DNA of 59,894 bases, from positions 1 through 59,894 of the forward strand of contig NZ_MSRC01000024.1 of assembly GCF_010093085.1 (NCBI RefSeq), in the 5' to 3' direction. Shown here piece by piece: positions 54,917 through 59,894 of the stretch. The stretch is from Bacillus sp. SKDU12 (lineage in GTDB: Bacteria > Bacillota > Bacilli > Bacillales > Bacillaceae). The translations under genes were made by a program, and so were the position numbers. The first letter of the stretch is position 1. Each line of letters opens with the position of its first letter. The notes under the pieces are model-generated. The model made no database searches and was not told the DNA's origin. It saw nothing but the letters and a program-made list of their open reading frames with translations.

Positions 54917-57349
54917 TTAATTCGTTTTAGCAGTCGTTTTTACGACAATTTCGCCGTCTTCTACATCGAGAACAATATGCTGCCCTTTATGAATATTTCC
55001 TCTAAGAAGTTCTTCAGACAAACGATCCTCGACATGTTTTTGGATCGCTCTTCTTAGCGGACGGGCACCGTATTCCAAGTCTACTCCCTCTTCCGCGACT
55101 TTCGCTTTTGCAGCATCAGTTAATTCGATAGAGAGATCCTGTTCTTTCAGGCGTTTCGTTAATTGATCAGACATTAATGACACGATTTCAGTGAGATGTT
55201 TCTTCTCAAGTGAATGGAAGACAATGATTTCATCAATCCGGTTAATAAACTCAGGTCTGAATGCGCGCTTCAATTCACCCATCACTTTATCTTTCATGTC
55301 CTTATGATTTTGCGTCTCATCTTGAACATTAAAGCCCACATATTTATTGCGTTTCAGCTCACTTGCACCGACATTTGACGTCATAATCAGAATCGTATTG
55401 CGGAAATCAACTGTACGTCCTTTAGAATCAGTCAATCGCCCGTCTTCAAGAACTTGCAGAAGGATATTGAAGACATCAGGGTGCGCTTTCTCAATCTCAT
55501 CAAGAAGCACAACAGAGTAAGGTTTTCTTCTGACTTTCTCTGTTAATTGACCGCCTTCATCGTATCCTACATATCCCGGAGGTGAACCGACAAGTCTTGA
55601 AGTTGAGTGTTTTTCCATGTATTCAGACATATCGATTCGGATCATCGCTTCTTCATCGCCGAAAATGGATTCAGCAAGTGCTCGCGCAAGTTCTGTTTTA
55701 CCTACACCTGTAGGGCCTAAGAAAATGAATGAGCCGATTGGACGTTTAGGGTCTTTCAATCCTGCTCTTGCACGTCTGACTGCTTTTGCAACAGCTACAA
55801 CTGCTTCATCCTGACCGATGACACGGGAGTGAAGAATGCTTTCCATATTGAGAAGCTTATCGGTTTCAGTTTGCGCGATTTTAGATACAGGCACTCCAGT
55901 CCAGCTGGAAACAACCATCGCAATATCGTCAACAGTAACCTCAGAGTTCTCCTGCCCTTGCTTCTCTTTCCATGATTTCTTCGTATCTTCTACTTGTTCG
56001 CGCAGGCGCTGCTCCGTATCTCGCAGAGAAGCTGCTTTTTCAAATTCTTGGCTTTGCACTGCCGCATCCTTCTCTTTACGAACCTCATCAAGCTTCTGTT
56101 CAAGTTCTTTTAAATTAGGAGGCGTTGTGAATGAGCGCAATCTCACCTTTGAACCCGCTTCATCAATTAAATCAATTGCTTTATCCGGAAGGAAACGGTC
56201 AGAAATGTATCTGTCAGAAAGCTTAACCGCAGCTTCAATGGCATCATCTGTGATTGATACACGGTGGTGAGCTTCATATCGATCACGCAAGCCCTTTAAA
56301 ATTTGAATACTTTCATCTGCAGATGGCTGATCAACCTGAATCGGCTGAAAACGGCGTTCCAACGCTGCATCTTTTTCAATATATTTGCGGTACTCATCAA
56401 GAGTCGTCGCGCCAATACATTGAAGTTCACCGCGAGCAAGTGAAGGTTTTAGAATGTTAGATGCATCAATCGCACCTTCTGCTCCGCCCGCTCCGATTAA
56501 TGTATGAAGTTCATCAATAAATAGAATGATGTTTCCTGCCTGGCGAATTTCATCCATCACTTTTTTCAGACGATCCTCAAATTCACCGCGGTATTTCGTA
56601 CCCGCTACAACCGTTCCCATGTCTAAGGTCATCACGCGTTTATCACGCAAAATTTCAGGAACCTCGTTATTGATAATTTGCTGTGCCAGGCCTTCTGCGA
56701 TAGCCGTTTTACCTACACCTGGTTCACCAATGAGAACAGGGTTGTTTTTCGTCCTGCGGCTTAACACTTCGATCACACGCTGGATTTCTTGGCTTCTGCC
56801 GATGACAGGGTCAAGACTGTCTTCCTTTGCAATAGCAGTTAAGTCTCTTGCCAAGCTGTCAAGTGTAGGGGTATTGGCATTGCTGTTTGTTCCTGTCGCT
56901 GATGATCCTGTTTCATTGCTTCCAAGAAGCTGGAGCACCTGCTGTCTTGCTTTATTTAAACTGACACCGAGGTTATTCAGGACTCTTGCAGCAACACCTT
57001 CACCTTCGCGAATCAGACCAAGAAGAATATGCTCTGTTCCAACGTAAGAATGACCGAGTTTTCTTGCCTCATCCATTGAAAGCTCAATGACCTTCTTAGC
57101 TCTGGGAGTATAATGAATCGTTTGAGACATTTCTTGCCCGCGTCCAATCAAACTTTCAACTTCTTTTTGAATTTTATCTGAACCAAGTCCAAGTGCTTGA
57201 AGAGCTTTAGCTGCAATCCCTTCTCCTTCTCGTACCAGTCCTAATAAAATATGCTCAGTGCCAATGTTATTATGACCTAAACGAAGTGCTTCTTCCTGTG
57301 CAAGCGCCAATACTTTTTGAGCTCGTTCTGTAAATCTTCCAAACATCAT
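54917..57349 (-). CDS. clpC: AAA+ unfoldase ClpC
   Basis: ClpC, 810 residues, is the Hsp100 unfoldase of ClpCP, which degrades misfolded and regulatory proteins (with MecA or McsB as adaptors). It has two Clp-N repeats ([33 protein letters not shown]), Walker A1 GEPGVGKTA, a middle domain with a UVR-like segment (about 410-475), Walker A2 GPTGVGKTE and the C-terminal D2-small domain. It overlaps mcsB by 4 bases. Confidence 0.98.
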   Translation of the reverse strand: MMFGRFTERAQKVLALAQEEALRLGHNNIGTEHILLGLVREGEGIAAKALQALGLGSDKIQKEVESLIGRGQEMSQTIHYTPRAKKVIELSMDEARKLGHSYVGTEHILLGLIREGEGVAARVLNNLGVSLNKARQQVLQLLGSNETGSSATGTNSNANTPTLDSLARDLTAIAKEDSLDPVIGRSQEIQRVIEVLSRRTKNNPVLIGEPGVGKTAIAEGLAQQIINNEVPEILRDKRVMTLDMGTVVAGTKYRGEFEDRLKKVMDEIRQAGNIILFIDELHTLIGAGGAEGAIDASNILKPSLARGELQCIGATTLDEYRKYIEKDAALERRFQPIQVDQPSADESIQILKGLRDRYEAHHRVSITDDAIEAAVKLSDRYISDRFLPDKAIDLIDEAGSKVRLRSFTTPPNLKELEQKLDEVRKEKDAAVQSQEFEKAASLRDTEQRLREQVEDTKKSWKEKQGQENSEVTVDDIAMVVSSWTGVPVSKIAQTETDKLLNMESILHSRVIGQDEAVVAVAKAVRRARAGLKDPKRPIGSFIFLGPTGVGKTELARALAESIFGDEEAMIRIDMSEYMEKHSTSRLVGSPPGYVGYDEGGQLTEKVRRKPYSVVLLDEIEKAHPDVFNILLQVLEDGRLTDSKGRTVDFRNTILIMTSNVGASELKRNKYVGFNVQDETQNHKDMKDKVMGELKRAFRPEFINRIDEIIVFHSLEKKHLTEIVSLMSDQLTKRLKEQDLSIELTDAAKAKVAEEGVDLEYGARPLRRAIQKHVEDRLSEELLRGNIHKGQHIVLDVEDGEIVVKTTAKTN

Positions 57350-58437
57350 ATCGATTCATCCTCCTGTCTTTTCCCGTTCATTTCTAAGTGAAGCCGTTCT
57401 CTGATGAGAGCTGCTCTTCTAATGTCCCTTTCATTCGGACGCAAAGCGCCTCCCGAGTACTGCTGTAAAAAACCTGGCTGTGTTAAAATCATTAGTTCAT
57501 TAAGTATGTTGCTTGAAAGTCCTTTAATAATGCCTAAATCAATACCCAGCCGGACATCGGAAAGGCACTTAGCAGTTTCTTTCGATTCTATCATCCGGCA
57601 ATTGGACAAGACCCCATAAGACCGATACACCTTATCCTCCAGTTCAATTTTAGAGGTTTGATAAAGTGCTTTTCGGGCAGAGCGTTCTTGTTCAATCAGA
57701 TGGGCAGCAACACTGTTAAGGTCATCCACAATATCCTGCTCTGACTTACCCAGCGTGATCTGATTTGAAATTTGAAAGATATTCCCTACTGCTTCGCTGC
57801 CTTCCCCGTAAATTCCTCTAACAACCAAGCCTAATTGATTAATCGCCGGTATAATTCGATTTATTTGCCTAGTTAAAACCAAGGCCGGCAAATGCATCAT
57901 GACTGAAGCCCTTAAACCTGTACCTACATTTGTAGGGCAGCTGGTTAAGTATCCTCGTTGCTCATGAAATGCATAATCAACTTTTTCTTCAATCCAGTCA
58001 TCGACCTGATTTGCGGCTTTCATTGCCTCTACAAGCTGAAACCCAGGAAAAAGACATTGAATTCTAATATGATCCTCTTCATTTAACATAACGCTTACTT
58101 CCTCATTTTCAGAAAGCAAACAGCCGCCAAAAGGAGACTCTGTCAGATTTGGACTAATTAAATGTTTTTCAACAAGCACACGCTTTTCTAAAGACTGTGC
58201 ATCATTCATTCTAATCAAAACAAACTTTCCGATTCCGGGAATTTCTTGTTCTGAAAACTGATCTTCAAATTGCTGTATGATGGATGAGGCTTCTTCATTA
58301 GAATACCGCGTAGGGAACCGAATATGTTCAAAGTTCCTTGCTAAACGTATGCGGCTGCTGAGTACAATGTCACTTTCAGGTCCTTTTTGCTTCATCCAAC
58401 TGCTTAGTGCGTCCTGAATAAAATGCTTGAGCGACAT
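57346..58437 (-). CDS. mcsB: Protein-arginine kinase McsB
   Basis: McsB, 363 residues, phosphorylates arginines and so marks proteins for ClpCP. The phosphagen-kinase-like catalytic domain shows [11 protein letters not shown] (about 25), [15 protein letters not shown] with the essential Cys, and GEGSEA. The C-terminal part carries the pArg-binding region. Start and stop overlap the neighbours (TAATG with mcsA). Confidence 0.97.
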   Translation of the reverse strand: MSLKHFIQDALSSWMKQKGPESDIVLSSRIRLARNFEHIRFPTRYSNEEASSIIQQFEDQFSEQEIPGIGKFVLIRMNDAQSLEKRVLVEKHLISPNLTESPFGGCLLSENEEVSVMLNEEDHIRIQCLFPGFQLVEAMKAANQVDDWIEEKVDYAFHEQRGYLTSCPTNVGTGLRASVMMHLPALVLTRQINRIIPAINQLGLVVRGIYGEGSEAVGNIFQISNQITLGKSEQDIVDDLNSVAAHLIEQERSARKALYQTSKIELEDKVYRSYGVLSNCRMIESKETAKCLSDVRLGIDLGIIKGLSSNILNELMILTQPGFLQQYSGGALRPNERDIRRAALIRERLHLEMNGKRQEDESI

Positions 58438-58994
58438 TACCCCTGTTCCTCCTCACTATCTTTACTTTTGATTGTTTGTTCTAATGATCGAATTTGATCT
58501 CTCACACGGGCTGCATGTTCAAACTCTTCTTGATGGATTAAGGATTCTAATTCTTTCTTCAGCATGTCAATCTGCCGTCTCACATGGAGATTGCCGCCTA
58601 TACGTTTCGGTATTTTCCCAGCATGCACAGTGTTTCCGCTATGCACTTTACGTAAGATAGGTGTAATGTTGCTATGAAATGATTTATAACATTCAGAACA
58701 TCCAAAACGGCCGATTTTTCTAAATTGCTGAAAAGTCATTCCGCATTTTGGACAAGCTGATATTTGCTCCGAGTGACTGAACATTTGAGTTCCTGCCTTC
58801 TGAAATGAGGAATCCATATTCAGCAAACCCGAAAGTAAATTATGAATAGAGAAACCTTGATTTGCACTTATGCCATATGAATCACTATTTTCTTTGGCAC
58901 ATTGTTCACAAATATGAACTTCTATTTTTTCTCCGTTAACAACCTTTGTAAAGTGAAAAGTGGCTGGTCTCTCGTGGCACTCTTGACAAATCAA
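58437..58994 (-). CDS. mcsA: McsB activator McsA
   Basis: McsA, 185 residues, activates McsB and senses metals or oxidation. It has two zinc-binding regions (CQECHERP...CEQCAKE; CPKCGMT...CSECY) and a C-terminal UVR motif ([21 protein letters not shown]). I place the start at TTG 58992-58994, giving the usual length (the second codon is I, then CQECH). An in-frame GTG three codons upstream is an alternative. Neither has a strong ribosome-binding site. Confidence 0.92.
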   Translation of the reverse strand: MICQECHERPATFHFTKVVNGEKIEVHICEQCAKENSDSYGISANQGFSIHNLLSGLLNMDSSFQKAGTQMFSHSEQISACPKCGMTFQQFRKIGRFGCSECYKSFHSNITPILRKVHSGNTVHAGKIPKRIGGNLHVRRQIDMLKKELESLIHQEEFEHAARVRDQIRSLEQTIKSKDSEEEQG

Positions 58995-59007
58995 TCTTTT
59001 CACCCGC

Positions 59008-59472
59008 TTATTTTAGTTTTAAAGAAGTCAGCATAGCCTTCATCATTCTCGCCCTTAATTCATCACGTTCAGGCAAGTCAATGTGTAAAACCGAACGGTC
59101 CATTACGCTGATCATCATTTTTGCTTCTCTTCCTGAAATCACCTTATCTTCTAATAGCCTTAAAATAATGTCATCAGAGGCGGCTTGAGACAAATGGGTA
59201 CTTATTTGAGAAATAATATTATTGATCAGGACAACTTCACTGTTCATTTTAATTTTAATGATTCTGATGTAACCGCCGCCCCCGCGCTTACTTTCAACAA
59301 TATATCCTCTTTCGCTTGTGAATCTGGTGTTGATGACATAATTGATTTGGGAAGGAACGCATTGAAATTTATCTGCAATTTCACTTCGTTTAATTTCTAA
59401 AATTTCCTTGCCGTTCTGATCTAACACTCGTTTTAAATATTGTTCTATGATGTCAGAAATATTATGTCCCAC
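59008..59472 (-). CDS. ctsR: Stress-gene repressor CtsR
   Basis: CtsR, 154 residues, represses clpC, clpE and clpP operons. The N-terminal winged helix-turn-helix ends in a glycine-rich wing tip KRGGGGYIRI, which is the heat-sensing DNA contact. The C-terminal dimerisation domain follows. The start is GTG with GGAGGAGG just upstream. It is the first gene of its own operon, with an operator before it, so it is autoregulated. Confidence 0.98.
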   Translation of the reverse strand: MGHNISDIIEQYLKRVLDQNGKEILEIKRSEIADKFQCVPSQINYVINTRFTSERGYIVESKRGGGGYIRIIKIKMNSEVVLINNIISQISTHLSQAASDDIILRLLEDKVISGREAKMMISVMDRSVLHIDLPERDELRARMMKAMLTSLKLK

Positions 59473-59493
59473 TCAACCTCCTCCTTTACTGAC

Positions 59494-59510
59494 TTTGACT
59501 ATATTTGACT
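59494..59510 (-). promoter_or_regulatory. CtsR operator
   Basis: The minus strand reads AGTCAAATATAGTCAAA, a direct heptad repeat with a 3-base spacer, matching the CtsR box. It lies between the sigma-A promoter and the ctsR start, where binding would block transcription. Confidence 0.9.
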
Positions 59511-59518
59511 TTAACCTT

Positions 59519-59547
59519 ACTATAAGGCGTTTCACAAGAATTTTCAA
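59519..59547 (-). promoter_or_regulatory. Sigma-A promoter of the ctsR operon
   Basis: Minus-strand TTGAAA (59542-59547), a 17-base spacer and TATAGT (59519-59524), directly upstream of the CtsR operator. Confidence 0.75.
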
Positions 59548-59570
59548 CTTTCTCGCTCTATCCTTTATTA

Positions 59571-59595
59571 TTTCCATTTTCTCAGTCCATAAAAC
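59571..59595 (-). promoter_or_regulatory. Sigma-B-like promoter of the ctsR operon
   Basis: Minus-strand GTTTTA (59590-59595), a 13-base spacer and TGGAAA (59571-59576). The -10 is a partial match. A sigma-B promoter here is established for B. subtilis clpC. Confidence 0.5.
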
Positions 59596-59677
59596 CTGAT
59601 TGCTACTTTAAAATTCAGTGTAAAGTTATTATATTATACAATTAAAAGGAACTTTATGATACTAATAAACCAGAATA

Positions 59678-59706
59678 CAAAAAAGGCAGCTCAGATGAGC
59701 TGCCCT
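59678..59706 (-). terminator. Terminator of the rRNA operon
   Basis: Minus-strand GGCAGCTCA (59696-59704), a 2-base loop and TGAGCTGCC (59685-59693), followed by TTTTTTG, just after the 5S gene. Confidence 0.9.
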
Positions 59707-59716
59707 TTTTCAAATT

Positions 59717-59832
<116 letters not shown>

Positions 59833-59887
59833 CAAAATGAGAGATGTTCTCTCAAAACTAGATAACAGATGTAACATCATTCAAATG

Positions 59888-59894
59888 TGGTTAA
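59888..59894 (-). rRNA. rrl: 3' end of 23S rRNA (partial)
   Basis: The last bases on the minus strand are TTAACCA, which I recall as the 3' terminus of Bacillus 23S rRNA (GGACTTAACCA). The 55-base spacer to 5S (59833-59887) has the expected form. Only seven bases are visible. Confidence 0.5.

Overview
The window is bacterial and looks like a Bacillus subtilis-group chromosome. The gene order (rrn 5S-ctsR-mcsA-mcsB-clpC-radA-disA-yacL-ispD-ispF-gltX-cysE-cysS-mrnC-rlmB-rae1-sigH-rpmGB-secE-nusG-rplKAJL-ybxB-rpoBC-rplGB-rpsLG-fusA-tuf-ybaC-S10/spc/alpha clusters-ecf genes-truA-rplM-rpsI-ybaJ-ybaK-cwlD-salA-gerD-kbaA-pdaB-rrn leader) is the one I know from B. subtilis. Protein lengths match that species almost everywhere. 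Small differences from what I recall of strain 168 (CysE +6 residues, GerD -4, MrnC -3, scattered changes in RpoB and RpoC) suggest a close relative or a different strain. That comparison is from memory, not from an alignment.

Layout, from the right end, since nearly everything is transcribed on the minus strand. Positions 59717-59894 hold a 5S rRNA and the extreme 3' end of a 23S rRNA. Positions 53449-59550 hold the ctsR-mcsA-mcsB-clpC stress operon, with a CtsR operator and sigma-A and sigma-B-like promoters, running into radA and disA. Positions 44365-52247 hold yacL, the isoprenoid genes ispD and ispF, gltX, a cysteine T-box leader, cysE-cysS, and the RNA enzymes mrnC, rlmB and rae1. Positions 41091-44302 hold sigH, rpmGB, secE, nusG, rplK and rplA. 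Positions 31316-40839 hold rplJL with its L10 leader, ybxB, rpoB, rpoC and rplGB. Positions 25230-31202 hold rpsL, rpsG, fusA, tuf, ybaC and the S10 promoter. Positions 10591-25538 hold the continuous S10-spc-alpha ribosomal superoperon with secY, adk, map, infA and rpoA. Positions 6210-10459 hold the ECF transporter module, truA and rplM-rpsI.

The left 6 kb is a sporulation and germination neighbourhood: ybaJ, ybaK-cwlD (cortex muramic-lactam synthesis), salA, gerD, kbaA and pdaB. pdaB and gerD are the only protein genes on the plus strand. The first 300 bases are the promoters and leader of a second rRNA operon running off the left edge.

The genes form the translation, transcription and secretion core, with a few stress and sporulation regulators attached. 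I found no mobile element, CRISPR array, prophage, toxin cluster or unfamiliar multi-gene system, and I do not think this window holds an undescribed system. The items most worth a second look are a frameshifted remnant of a KOW-domain gene between map and infA, a terminator-like hairpin between the rpoB promoters and rpoB, a 9-bp triplicate repeat inside cysE, a sigma-B-like promoter before yacL, and several regulatory hairpins of unclear role.
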